This document shows, piece by piece, positions 45,319 to 55,945 of a DNA stretch of 64,000 nt. This DNA comes from Girardinichthys multiradiatus (taxonomy: Eukaryota; Chordata; Actinopteri; Cyprinodontiformes; Goodeidae): the NCBI RefSeq assembly GCF_021462225.1, contig NC_061800.1, positions 2,862,501 to 2,926,500 of the forward strand, in the 5' to 3' direction. Below the pieces are notes generated by a model. It saw nothing but the letters and a program-made list of their open reading frames with translations, was not told where the DNA came from and did no database searches. Each line of letters starts with the position of its first letter. The stretch's first letter is position 1. Position numbers and translations under genes: made by a program.

Positions 45319-46251
45319 AAGGGTGTTATTAATAATCTGTATGTTTTTCAGGCGTTAATACATCTAAAAACAAAAGAGACATGCATCCTTTTATATTTTA
45401 AAGGTATAATCAACTTAATGTTGACCTATCACATGAAATCCTAATAAATGAACTGTGTAACCTGACAGAAATTGTAAGTTCATTTTGCTTTTACAGTAGG
45501 ACCTATTTTGTTGAATATATGAGCCAGTCTAAATCAGTTCAAAAATAGAAAAGACCTAAAAAGTAAATAAAAGATTGTGCTTCACTACATCGATGGAACG
45601 AGAAAAACCTTCAGCTTCTGCGTCAACATACTGGAAAAGCAGCTGAAAGAGGTAAGACGAATATGAGATTAACAGAAAAAAAAAAAGAACTTCAGTATAC
45701 TGTTTCCAAGTTATAAATTGACTCTAGCAATGATGTGTTTGTTTTGAATAATGAGAGACTCCATTTTAGGAAGAAGGAATGATAATTTTAGTTACCTGTA
45801 GCTTTTCTAAAACATTTACTTTTTCATCTTAGAGTAAAAGGTTATTCAGGGGGGGGGGGGGGGGTTACAGTTATTCTATATCCATCTGTTAGGGGCGAAG
45901 TCAGGAAGGGCAGTTAGGTCTGTTCCTTAGATAACCATATCACCTTTGAACTCAAGAAGGGGTTTGGTCTTAAAACATAGTCTTTGCAGTTGAGATAACA
46001 CTGTCATTTGGATTGCCTCTGAACCTCTGTGTTGTTGGAGAAAGCTGCAAAAACCATTATCAGAAGTTTTGATGGTTAGGAAAGTTCCACAGCAGATAAC
46101 ACTGTCATGTTCTGGTATAAATACTGTGTGTAAAATGTTGTTCGGGGGCTCTGTTTCCTTGGCTAACCTCAGTGTCAGGGTCTTCAAATGCTGAATGTCT
46201 TTGAAACACAACACTTGTTACATTGAAAAATACCAGTACTGACAAGAACAA
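45319..46251. other. Maverick left-arm leader, no firm gene
   Basis: Contains a 16-G run at 45849-45864. A plus-strand open stretch (about 45576-45652, LHRWNEKNLQLLRQHTGKA) runs into a good donor (AAAGAG/GTAAGA) and could be a 5' exon. A minus-strand open frame of 95 codons (46214-45927) has no ATG. Neither is strong enough to call a gene. Confidence 0.4.
45576..45653 (+). other. Candidate upstream exon of the spliced Maverick gene
   Basis: The open codons end in phase 1 at a GTAAGA donor, the same phase as every intron of the gene at 46252-47606. The 5' boundary is uncertain (ATAAAAG before ATTGTGC could be an acceptor), and no following exon before 46252 was found that keeps the frame convincingly. 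Confidence 0.25.
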
Positions 46252-47606
46252 ATGTCGGTAAATATTTCAGGAAACCTGGAAATTGTGGCTTCTACTTCTG
46301 ATAATTCACAAAAGTACAATGACATCTTTAAAAGTAAGTAAGTATTCATCTTTAAGAAATCATTAAATGCATGTGAATCTTCTCTAATATTGTTTATATA
46401 TATTGTTTATATATATATATATTTGTTTCTTTGTCATAGAACCCACCGCTGATGACCTTGATGATTTCATCTTGACACAATCAGATTATGGTAAGTAAAT
46501 GTTAAATGCAATAAAATATATATATATATATATTATAGTTAACCCTTGACAATGTTTCAATTTATAGATTTGATGAGAGAGGTAAACCCGAATGATCAAG
46601 TTGGAGGATTCAGCGGCTGGAATCGACAGTCAAAATTGAGAAGGCAAATTATTTCCAAACAAGAAAAACCCCCAACAACATCTGAACTTTCTTCTAGCAC
46701 AGAAATTAAAACTGATTCTTTGAATACTCCTCCGCCAATTATCATCATTTCCCCTGAAGACACACCGGATAAGTTACCGGCACCTCCAGAAAGTAAGTCC
46801 TAAGAACTAACTATTTTTCTTTGAGAGTGAATGTATTTTAAACCTCAGATAAAACTGTTTACAGATTCAACTGAGAGCTCTGTGGAAGACACAGCTGTCG
46901 AGCAGCAAGGTAAGGAAAACAAAATTAAATAAAAACAATATATATATGTATTTTAAGCATAGTTCAATAAAATGTCATATAAACCTGTTTACAGATACAT
47001 CCAAAGATGCCACACTGAATCCACCCACCAGAAGGTCGCTTTTCAAAGATCAAGACAGCTTTCAGCAGAGAGGCACCGTTTCAGTCCAACAAGAAGCGAA
47101 ATCTGGAGGTTTTACCGCAAAGAATCGGAGTAAGATTTTTAAAAAAAACTTGTGTATTTTAAAAACTATTTTCGTTTTATTTATGAACGCTGTGCTGCGC
47201 AGCGTAAGATAACTTTTATTGTCTTCTGTTTTTACAGAATATTTAACCCCGGCCAAAAGACAGCGACTCTCTGCGCTACATAGCAGAGCAACGCTAGTGA
47301 GTGGTTTAATGAACGGTACGTTTTAATTCATACATACTGAATTAATTTGAATTCCCCTTTTTTTTTTTTCAGCTTTAATGTGATTACTTCAATATTTGTA
47401 TTTATTTATTTTTTGTTCATTCTCCTTACAGAGATGGTAAGTCGTTGATGGTAGGACAGATTGGATACAGAAACGGACAGCGCAGGAAGACAGTCTCTAC
47501 AGCCTCTCGGGATCTTCGTAATAAGGCCTCATCGTTAACGCTTCTGGCAGCATGTCAGATTCTGTTAAAGAAGCAGTTTGGTGACATCAAGGTGATTTTA
47601 AACTGA
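46252..47606 (+). CDS. Seven-exon Maverick gene, function unknown, intact
   Basis: Exons 46252-46333, 46440-46490, 46568-46792, 46865-46909, 46995-47129, 47238-47315 and 47434-47606 sum to 789 nt, an open frame of 262 codons plus TGA. All six introns are 72-118 bp, GT-AG, and in phase 1. Five donors are GTAAGN and the sixth is GTACGT. ATG 46252 follows an in-frame TGA at 46240. The N-terminal third is acidic (PTADDLDDFILTQSDY). The middle is rich in Pro, Ser and Thr (TPPPIIIISPEDTPDKLPAP). The C-terminal third is basic with a nuclear-signal-like PAKRQR and a helical tail (ASSLTLLAACQILLKKQFGD). No family recognised. It sits where a leftmost early gene would be driven by the terminal repeat. 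It is the only gene of the element without a visible break. Confidence 0.8.
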
Positions 47607-47668
47607 ACTGATCACTGTGTTTTGTTTTTGTTTTTCTGTAGGTTAGTTTTATTTTATTTTTTTTTCTT

Positions 47669-50600
47669 ATGTTCATAGAAATGGATAACCGAATCAGACT
47701 TGCCCTGGATGAAATAAGAAATTTAGTTAATGAACTTAACGAAATTCCCGTTAATGCAGAAGTAGCAGATAACATCGTTTTAAAGGCATCTCCTGCTAAC
47801 AGTGAAAATGTAATAAATGAAGATCAGCACGGTGACTTTTTAAACGTAATCAATCAGGCTCTTGTAGATTTAAATAGAGAACTGTCTCCACTCAGCATTC
47901 AGGAAAATGATCCACCTGACACTCATCAGAATCCTTCTACGTCACACGCCGCAGATCGGCACGGTGACGTTTTAAACGTAATCAATCAGGCTCTTGAAGA
48001 TTTAAATAGAGCACCGTCTCCACTCGGCTTTCAGCAAAATGATTCACCTGACAGTCATCAAATTCCTTCTACGTCACACGCCGCAGATCGGCACGGTGAC
48101 TTTTTAAACGTAATCGATCAGGCTCTTGAAGATTTAAATAGAGCACCGTCTCCACTCAGCATTGAGGAAAATGATTCACCTGACAGTCATCAGAATCCTT
48201 CTACATCACACGCCGCAGATCAGCACGGGGGTCATTTCAATATGGAAGTAGCGGTTAGTTCTGATCAAATAGGGCGAAACCCTCCAGCCGTGGTTGAACG
48301 TGAACATTTTTATAACCATGAAATAAGGAGACCTTTTACCATACCGCCGCCCTGTCCAAGTAACGTTCCAGATTTAGCCGCATTCTATACAAACATCATG
48401 CGTATTTTCATTGAATTAGCCGACGCTGCAAGATCTTTAACCAGACGTAACGACGTTGTGCATCTGGAATTAGGGGGTAAAAATCTCAATCGTCACATCA
48501 CATTTACTGTTACAGATGATGGAAATATGATCCTGCCTGCTTTCGAAAACTTCCTCGACGATTTAGTACAATCGAATGCAAATATACCTGTAGATAATAA
48601 CATGGAATTTGTTCTTCAGGTTGTTAATGACCCAGCAGGAGGTTCTAAGCGTAAAGCTGTAGGAATGTTAGACTGTGAACTGTTTAATAAGAAAATGCGT
48701 CATTTGTATATTATAAACAATACCGGTAATCAGTTATGTTTTGCAATCAGCCTCGCACACGTCTCTGATCCTGAGCTCACGGATCACCGTGCTGTAGAAC
48801 TGGGGAGGAGATGGCAGCATCAGGCAGGCCTCGACAAGCAAACAGCAGTTACTTTTAGTGATATTGGTAAATTTGAAACCATTCTGAAGAGAAAAATTGT
48901 AGTGTTTCACAGAACCACGGGCTCTACTGCTCTGTGTAAATTTGAGACCAGTTTCCCTGATCGTTCAAACTCTGTTTCAAGGTCATTACTATGGGATAAA
49001 AAATCTCAAAGGTTTTATGGGGTGCAGATATATTTGTAATTACTGTTACACCAGCTATGAGAATGCAAACACACACCATTGTGAAGGTTATTGTCCAGTG
49101 GGTCGAACATATAAATGTATGCAAGAAATTAGCAATCCTGTAAGCTGTGCAGGCTGTCAAAGAATCTGTCGTAATTCCTCATGTTTCAGCAGACACAGGG
49201 AACCGTGCATCAGAAATAGTGCTGAAAGGCCTATGAGTGACTGTAAGTTGGTAAAACTGTGTAAAGTATGCAAAAGGAGATATGTTATTCCAATCAGTAA
49301 ACTGAATAAACCACACGTGTGTAATGTAAAATGCAGTATTTGCGGTGAAAATGTACCTCCCAGCCTAGACATTACATGCGATGATCATAAGTGTTACATT
49401 CAGCCTTGCAGTGCAATTAATCAGCTTGATGATAAACTGATTTTTTATGATTTCGAATGCCTCGTCAATGAGAGCGGCGTGCATACCCCCTTTCTGGTCT
49501 GTGCTAAAACGTTGAAAGGTGATAAATGGTACGCTTATGGACTGAATTGCACCCAAAAATTTCTCCTGCATTTCAGGAGGCCGAAGTACAGAGGCTTCAC
49601 CTTAATAGCGCACAATGCGCGTGGGTACGACAGTTACCTGATTCTCAATGCAATGCTGCAGTTAGGCATTAAACCTCATCTCGTCATGGTAGGAAGTAAA
49701 GTTCTCTGTTTAACCGACCCTGATTACAGGTTAAAATACATTGATAGCTTGTCCTTCATGTGCATGAAGCTTAGTGCCATGCCGAAAGCGTTAGGCTTTA
49801 CCGATCAAAGCAAGGGTTTTTTTCCCCACCTATTTTCCTCTGAACAACGTCTCCAGTATGTGGGGCCTTTTCCTCCTCCATCCTGCTACGCTGTAGAGCG
49901 CATGAGTCTTCAAGAACAACAGGTGTTTAGCAGCTGGTACAGAGAAGCGAGCAAAGAGGTCTTTGACTTTAAGAAAGAAGCTATTCGTTATTGTAAAAAT
50001 GACGTTGAAATTCTTTCTCAAGGATGCTTAAAATTCAGAGACGAGTTCTTTAAGGAGACAAGTGTGGATCCGTTTAAAAGTATCACAATAGCATCAGCTT
50101 GCATGAAGGTTTTTGTAACCAATTTCCTTCCTCCTCAAACCTTAGCCATTCCATCACCTCTGGACTACAGACGTAGCAGTAAAACGTTCTCCAGCGCGTC
50201 CATTCAATGGCTCGGCTGGATTGCAGACAGCAGAGCCATATTTATCGAGCATGCATTAAATAGGGGTGAAAAGAAAATCGGCCCATATTCTGTGAATGGG
50301 TATGCAGAGATTAACGGTGTCAAAGTTGCGTTTGAATTTTACGGCTGTTTTTTCCACGGCTGTAAAAAGTGTTATATGCCTCATGACAACTGTCCGTTGA
50401 GAGGGGTCGCATTTGAACAGTTTTACGCAGCCACTGTTGAGAGAAGCAAGGTGTTACAAACTGTGTACGGCCTTCGTCTCGAAGTCATATGGGAGCATGA
50501 GTGGATTGAAATGAAAAAATCAGACCCAGGGGTGATCAGCTTTCTTGAGAAAGTTAATGCACCCGAACCGCTATCCCCCCGGGATGCTCTGTATGGTGGA

Positions 50601-51850
50601 CGCACCTGTCCTATGAGGTTGAGGTACACAGCGGGACCGGATGAAACTGTACACTATGTGGATTACACATCTCTGTACCCTTATGTAAACGCCAACTGCG
50701 TTTTTCCCCTCGGACACCCCACCATCATTTACAAAGATTTTGATGACCCCAGCAGCTACTTCGGTATAATCAAAGCTGTGGTCTACCCACCACGTAACCT
50801 GTTGTTCCCTGTTTTACCTTACAGAACATCCCAAGGTAAACTTGTGTTCACTCTCTGCCGCACATGCGCTGAAATAAATAACCAGTCAGGTCCCTGCATG
50901 CATAATGATGAGGACAGATCTCTGACGGGTGTATGGGTGAGTGTAGAACTCTGTAAAGCGTTGGAGTGTAGTTATCGTCTTGCTAAAATCACAGAGGTGT
51001 GGCATTTTGAAAAGAGAAGTGATACAATCTTTAAAGGTTACATTCATTGCTTTTTAAAGGGTAAGCAGGAGGCTTCAGGCTATCCATCTGAAGCAGTGGA
51101 TCAGGAGAGTAAGTCAAAGTATATAAGCGACTACAAACTGCATCAGGGCATCCAATTAGACCCTGAGAAAATCGAGGTGAATCCTGCCAAAAGGCAGGTT
51201 GCAAAATTGTGTTTAAACAGTTTTTGGGGGAAATTTGCGCAAAGAAGTGATCTGTCACAGACCACAGTCATCGCTAACCCTTAAGACTTTTTCAGCTTCA
51301 TGTTCTCGAGTAAATACAGGGTTAACTATTTTCATTTTTTCAACCCTGAAATGTGTGTAGTGCAGTGGAATTTCAGTAAATGTGTCATCTCTCCTCCAAG
51401 CAAGGCAAACAATGTGTTTATTGCAGCATTCACCACCGCTTATGCACGTTTAAAACTTCTCAGCAGCATGGAGAAGTTACAGGACAGATTGATTTATATT
51501 GACATGGACAGTTTGACTTATGTGACAAAAAGTGGTGAAACTCCTCTGGAATTGGGGAATTATCTGGGTGATCTTACTGACGAGTTAGATGGTGACAGCA
51601 TTTAGCGGAGTTTGCATCGACAGGACCAAAGAGTTATGCATACCAGATCAAAGACCGTAAAAATGTAATGATACGTGCTAAAGGCATCACTCAGACGCAT
51701 GAATGCAGCGAGAGGGTCAATTTTGACAGCATCAAAGGGCTGGTCGAGGGCTACTTACAGAGGTCAAGTGAGGGTGTCATTGAAATCCCTCAACACACGA
51801 TCAGGAGTGATAAAAAGAGATTCCGTTTGCGTCTGCGGGAAAACTTTCTT
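47669..51850 (+). pseudogene. PolB: Maverick protein-primed DNA polymerase B
   Basis: Replicates the element, by family analogy with a protein primer. Probable ATG 47681, just after an acceptor-like TTTTTTTTTCTTATGTTCAT and AG. The N-terminal part carries three 44-residue repeats. A Cys-rich zinc region follows (CRYICNYCYTSY, CAGCQRICRNSSC). 3'-5' exonuclease blocks: YDFECLV (about 49446), AHNARGYDSY (about 49608), YCKNDVEIL (about 49990). Polymerase blocks: DYTSLYPYVN (about 50660), KLCLNSFWGKFAQR (about 51203), YIDMDSL (about 51496; the usual DTDS is DMDS). Breaks: frameshift near 48975, TAA at 51282-51284, frameshift near 51603, and loss of the C terminus by a deletion that fuses it to the ATPase near 51835. 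Confidence 0.95.
47822..48232 (+). repeat. 132-bp coding tandem repeat in the polymerase N terminus
   Basis: Units start at 47822, 47954, 48086 and (partial) 48218, each exactly 132 bp or 44 codons. Shared motif HGDFLNVINQALEDLNRA. Point differences only, no indels. Confidence 0.95.
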
Positions 51851-52423
51851 TGTAAAAAGTATTTTACAAAACTGTAATCATGTCATGGATATTGTTCCAG
51901 AAAATATTGTATGGATTTACACATCTTTTCAACCCACGTATGCTGAATTGCAGAAGATGAATAAAAATATTACCTTTGTGGAAGGATTGCCTCATTCTTT
52001 TGAAGATGAAAACCTCCTGATCAGAATCATCTGATTATTCTAGACGATGTTATTGCTCAAGCCTCAGATGATGAAAACGTGATGAAAGTCTTTACCCAGT
52101 ATCGACATCATCAAAATATGAGCGTTATTATGCTGACTCAGAATGTTTTTCATCAGGGAAAGTTCATTCGCACTATTAGTTTGAACTGTAATTATATGGT
52201 GTTGTTTAAGAACCCGAGAGATAAGCTGCAGCTGAATATACTGGCCCGCCAAATGTTTCCATCTCAAAAGGGTCTCTTCTTGGAGAGTTTTGAAGATGCA
52301 ATGAGAGAAGCTCATGGATATTTAATCATCGATTTTACGCCTACCTGCCCAGAACATTTCAGACTGAGAACGGGCATACTTCCTCAGCAGTGGCCTGCTG
52401 TGTACGTGCCCAGAACAAAGTAA
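51820..52423 (+). pseudogene. Maverick FtsK/HerA-type packaging ATPase
   Basis: Genome-packaging motor of the virion, by family knowledge. Visible: the end of Walker A (GKTFFVKSIL, about 51840), Walker B (HLIILDDV, 52026-52049) and the downstream sensor region (MSVIMLTQNVFHQGKF, 52118-52165). It ends at TAA 52421. The start and the first half of Walker A are missing: the text before GKT is polymerase tail, so a deletion removed the 5' end. A frameshift near 52018 separates Walker A from Walker B. The neighbours (PolB before, pX-like after) match the usual Maverick order. Confidence 0.9.
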
Positions 52424-52440
52424 GTCATCATGTCTGCGCG

Positions 52441-52450
52441 TATAAAAAGG
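52441..52450 (+). promoter_or_regulatory. TATA-like box before the pX-like gene
   Basis: TATAAAAAGG, 18 bp after the ATPase stop and about 30 bp before the pX-like frame. A matching TATAAAAAAGG precedes the penton gene on the other strand. Confidence 0.45.
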
Positions 52451-52471
52451 AATTAACCATAATTCAGAGCC

Positions 52472-52771
52472 TTGTTTGAGGCCACCCCGCAGAAGCGCGA
52501 AGATATTCTCGCACACTGCTCTCCCGACTTTATTCAGGCTCTGTGCGAGATTGCACTGAATATCCTAAAAGGTAACATTAAACTATCACCCTCTCAACAC
52601 CGACAATTGAAGAAACAAAGAAATATCATCAGATTGTTGGGTGATAAAAGAACCGGGATAAAAACTAAACAGCTGGCTCTCAAAAAGCAACGAGGTGGTT
52701 TTATCCTTCCCATCTTAACGGCTCTTGCTCCCTTGATTGGTGATCTAGTGGGTGGAATCATCAGGAGATAA
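52472..52771 (+). CDS. pX-like small virion protein (start codon lost or altered)
   Basis: 99 open codons without any ATG; the frame begins TTG TTT GAG. Composition: helical N-terminal half (DFIQALCEIALNILKG), basic middle (RQLKKQRNIIRLLGDKR), then a Gly-rich hydrophobic C terminus (QRGGFILPILTALAPLIGDL) ending IIRR. This matches the pX/Mu-like small protein that follows the ATPase in Mavericks and adintoviruses, thought to bind DNA or membranes in the virion. An in-frame ATG at 52430 is separated by two TAA codons, so the start is either mutated or was at 52472. Its stop overlaps the next ATG as TAATG. Confidence 0.7.
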   Translation: MFEATPQKREDILAHCSPDFIQALCEIALNILKGNIKLSPSQHRQLKKQRNIIRLLGDKRTGIKTKQLALKKQRGGFILPILTALAPLIGDLVGGIIRR

Positions 52772-53599
52772 TGTCTCTCAGAACATCGCAGAAGATGTTT
52801 CTCATTTCACCTCATCAATTCAAGCGTCTGACCCAGTCAGACACGTCCATCAGACAGATGGCGGAGGAGAATTTGGATGCTGAAATGAGAGCAATATTAA
52901 ACGAGCCGGGTTGGACTTCTTATGAAAAAATCAAGATACGATGCTCTTCTCCAGAGGTATCTGACTTTACTTAAGCAAGGTGTCAAAGAAGAAAAACAGC
53001 AGGTAAGTTTAACGCTGCAGCGTGACACAGAGGTTCCTGAACATGAGCGGTCCCAAGAAAAACAAGGCCCAGGGCAGGACGAGGCCCCTAAGGATCAGGT
53101 TCTTACGGAAGTACTGAAAAGCCTACCTAAACACAACCGTAAAAATGCCGAGTACATTTTGAAGAAATTATCCGAAAGAAATGAGAGTTGGACTTCGCGA
53201 GGTGAATTTGTATTTAAAGGAAATGTTATAAAAGGGTCCCACATGATTGATTTGTTGAAAAATCTCATGCTTCCGTTTAAAAAATCTGGAGCATCACAAA
53301 CCCGAGGATGGTCTGACTTTCTACACACCTTGTCAGAGGTAAACATCCCTATATCTTCAGTCATTAACCCTTATGCTCGTGAAGAATATAGACGTTTCAA
53401 AACAGAGGGTACATCGATTGAAAATGGGGGTACACCCCCCAGCGTTAAGCAGAGAAGAAAAAGAAGAAGAAGGCAGATAACTCATTCTCCCTACTGGTCG
53501 AGATCTGAGCTGGAAGATCCAAAAAATGCTGATGGGAGATCAAAAAGGTCTCTTCGTAAGACGACACTACCACCCCGATGGATTACATTTTCAAAATAA
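52771..53599 (+). pseudogene. Conserved Maverick protein of unknown function
   Basis: ATG 52771 overlaps the previous stop (TAATG). The first 50 codons (MFLISPHQFKRLTQSDTSIR) run in one frame and the rest (about 52930-53599) in another, so one single-base frameshift lies near 52932. The C-terminal domain (LPKHNRKNAEYILKKLSE, FKGNVIKGSHMIDLLKNLM, RGWSDFLHTLSEVNIPISS) is of a type I associate with fish Mavericks at this position; no function is assigned. The tail is strongly basic (KQRRKRRRRQ), which would suit DNA or nuclear binding. The plus-strand arm ends here. Confidence 0.8.
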
Positions 53600-53642
53600 A
53601 CCGTTATAAGAAAATGAAACATGTAGCCTATTTCTTTTATTC

Positions 53643-53656
53643 AATAAAATATTTAT
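53643..53656. terminator. Bidirectional poly(A) signal between the convergent arms
   Basis: AATAAA on the plus strand (53643-53648) and its complement TTTATT (53651-53656) give one signal for each arm within 14 bp, at the meeting point of the two gene arms. A further AATAAA overlaps the plus-arm stop (about 53595). Confidence 0.7.
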
Positions 53657-53889
53657 TGATTATATTTTTCAAGTCTAACTTCGTTCTCTACTTCACACAC
53701 TAACATATGATATCATTACACAAATATTAAATCATAAGAAAAAAAAAAACAAACAATGAAAAAAAAATAAGACATTTTAAATTCCATAACAATCCATAAA
53801 TATCTCCAAAGAGCATGTTCCGTGAGTATAAAATGTACAACTTTGATTAATGACACATTTCTGATATTTTTTCACAAAGTTAGATACCA
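53657..53889. other. AT-rich convergent intergenic spacer
   Basis: A-rich, no conserved gene, except that on the minus strand the protease appears to continue in another frame (VSNFVKKYQKCVINQ) down to about 53770. Confidence 0.6.
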
Positions 53890-54318
53890 TTAAATCATTC
53901 TTAATACATCTCCGGTGTATTTTGACAACACTTGCTGCATTGATAATCCGCACGCTCTATGACATAGATAAAAAATGCAATGGTAACCGCACACAGTGGA
54001 CAGAGTGTTTTGAAGCTGATTATTATGATACAATATTTTTGAGGATCTGTCTTCTAAAAATGTTACGATGCTTGACGGGTAGAACTCGAAATCCGGAGTG
54101 AATCCATAAGAGTCAAAAAAGCTGGATTGACCATTCTCATCCAAAGTCAGAGCTAGCCAGTGTTCTCCCGGCATGTGTGAAGGATGTGTGTTCACAATAA
54201 AGTAGGCCGGCCCTGGGAATTTGTCAGCTAGCAGCGGCAGCTGGTCGCACGGCCATACACCACAAAACAAATCTCCCAGCAGATGATGCATCAGGCTCTC
54301 AATTTCATGATTATTCAT
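53890..54318 (-). pseudogene. Maverick adenain-type cysteine protease
   Basis: ATG 54318, 142 codons. It processes capsid precursors in virions, by family knowledge. Catalytic His in GEHWLALTL, acidic partner region FFDSYG, catalytic Cys in TVCGYHCIFYLCHRAC, as in adenovirus-type (C5) proteases. The frame ends early at 53890, but the expected family tail (FVKKYQ) continues in the neighbouring frame immediately after, so one frameshift near 53895 has truncated the C terminus. The active-site residues themselves are intact. First gene of the minus-strand virion block; the MCP stop lies just upstream. Confidence 0.93.
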
Positions 54319-54378
54319 GTCTGATTAGATTAATAATAATCCACCAGCACACGCCTCTTTGAATCAATCTCTAAAATA

Positions 54379-55945
54379 CAGGTCCTTCTCAAAATATTAG
54401 AATATTGTGATAAAGTTCATTATTTTCCATAATGTCATGATGAAAATTTAACATTCATATATTTTAGATTCATTGCACACTAACTGAAATATTTCAGGTC
54501 TTTTATTGTCTTAATACGGATGATTTTGGCATACAGCTCATGAAAACCCAAAATTCCTATCTCACAAAATTAGCATATTTCATCCGACCAATAAAAGAAA
54601 AGTGTTTTTAATACAAAAAACGTCAACCTTCAAATAATCATGTACAGTTATGCACTCAATACTTGGTCGGGAATCCTTTTGCAGAAATGACTGCTTCAAT
54701 GCGGCGTGGCATGGAGGCAATCAGCCTGTGGCACTGCTGAGGTCTTATGGAGGCCCAGGATGCTTCGATAGCGGCCTTTAGCTCATCCAGAGTGTTGGGT
54801 CTTGAGTCTCTCAACGTTCTCTTCACAATATCCCACAGATTCTCTATGGGGTTCAGGTCAGGAGAGTTGGCAGGCCAATTGAGCACAGTGATACCATGGT
54901 CAGTAAACCATTTACCAGTGGTTTTGGCACTGTGAACAGGTGCCAGGTCGTGCTGAAAAATGAAATCTTCATCTCCATAAAGCTTTTCAGCAGATGGAAG
55001 CATGAAGTGCTCCAAAATCTCCTGATAGCTAGCTGCATTGACCCTGCCCTTGATAAAACACAGTGGACCAACACCAGCAGCTGACACGGCACCCCAGACC
55101 ATCACTGACTGTGGGTACTTGACACTGGACTTCTGGCATTTTGGCATTTCCTTCTCCCCAGTCTTCCTCCAGACTCTGGCACCTTGATTTCCGAATGACA
55201 TGCAGAATTTGCTTTCATCCGAAAAAAGTACTTTGGACCACTGAGCAACAGTCCAGTGCTGCTTCTCTGTAGCCCAGGTCTGGGGAATGCGGCACCTGTA
55301 GCCCATTTCCTGCACACGCCTGTGCACGGTGGCTCTGGATGTTTCTACTCCAGACTCAGTCCACTGCTTCCGCAGGTCCCCCAAGGTCTGGAATCGGCCC
55401 TTCTCCACAATCTTCCTCAGGGTCCGGTCACCTCTTCTCGTTGTGCAGCGTTTTCTGCCACACTTTTTCCTTCCCACAGACTTCCCACTGAGGTGCCTTG
55501 ATACAGCACTCTGGGAACAGCCTATTCGTTCAGAAATTTCTTTCTGTGTCTTACCCTCTTGCTTGAGGTGTCAATAGTGGTCTTCTGGACAGCAGTCAGG
55601 TCGGCAGTCTTACCCATGATTGGGGTTTTGAGTGATGAACCAGGCTGGGAGTTTTAAAGGCCTCAGGAATCTTTTGCAGGTGTTTAGAGTTAACTCGTTG
55701 ATTCAGATGATTAGATTCATAGCTCGTTTAGAGACCCTTTTAAAGATATGCTAATTTTGTGAGATTGGAATTTTGGGTTTTCATGAGCTGTATGCCAAAA
55801 TCATCCATATTAAGACAATAAAAGACCTGAAATATTTCAGTTAGTGTGCAATGAATCTAAAATATATGAATGTTAAATTTTCATCATTACATTATGGAAA
55901 ATAATTAACTTTATCACAATATGCTAATATTTTGAGAAGGACCTG
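54379..55945 (-). mobile_element. Tc1-like element A5, inserted in the Maverick capsid gene
   Basis: 1567 bp, TA at 54377-54378 and 55946-55947. Same frameshift as A2 and A4, but its start codon is still ATG. It splits the major capsid gene close to its 3' end. Confidence 0.97.
54656..55617 (-). pseudogene. Tc1-like transposase A5
   Basis: The native ATG is present near 55617, but the same one-base deletion as in A2 and A4 (near 55570) breaks the helix-turn-helix. Open from Met 55477 to 54656, 273 codons, with triad LFSDESKF, FQHDLAPVHSA, NPIENLW, and the shared 14-codon deletion. Confidence 0.92.

Noticed and set aside
45849..45864. Run of 16 G inside the Maverick left arm
   Set aside because: Noted as a possible quadruplex or origin signal, but a single homopolymer gives no such evidence and may be a length artefact.
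45927..46214. Minus-strand open frame of 95 codons inside the Maverick leader
   Set aside because: It begins at GTG with no ATG and an in-frame stop just upstream, and no family was recognised. Frames of this length are common in this window.
46546..46803. Stand-alone 85-codon frame in the Maverick left arm
   Set aside because: Not a separate gene: it is exon 3 of the spliced gene read through its flanking intron sequence.
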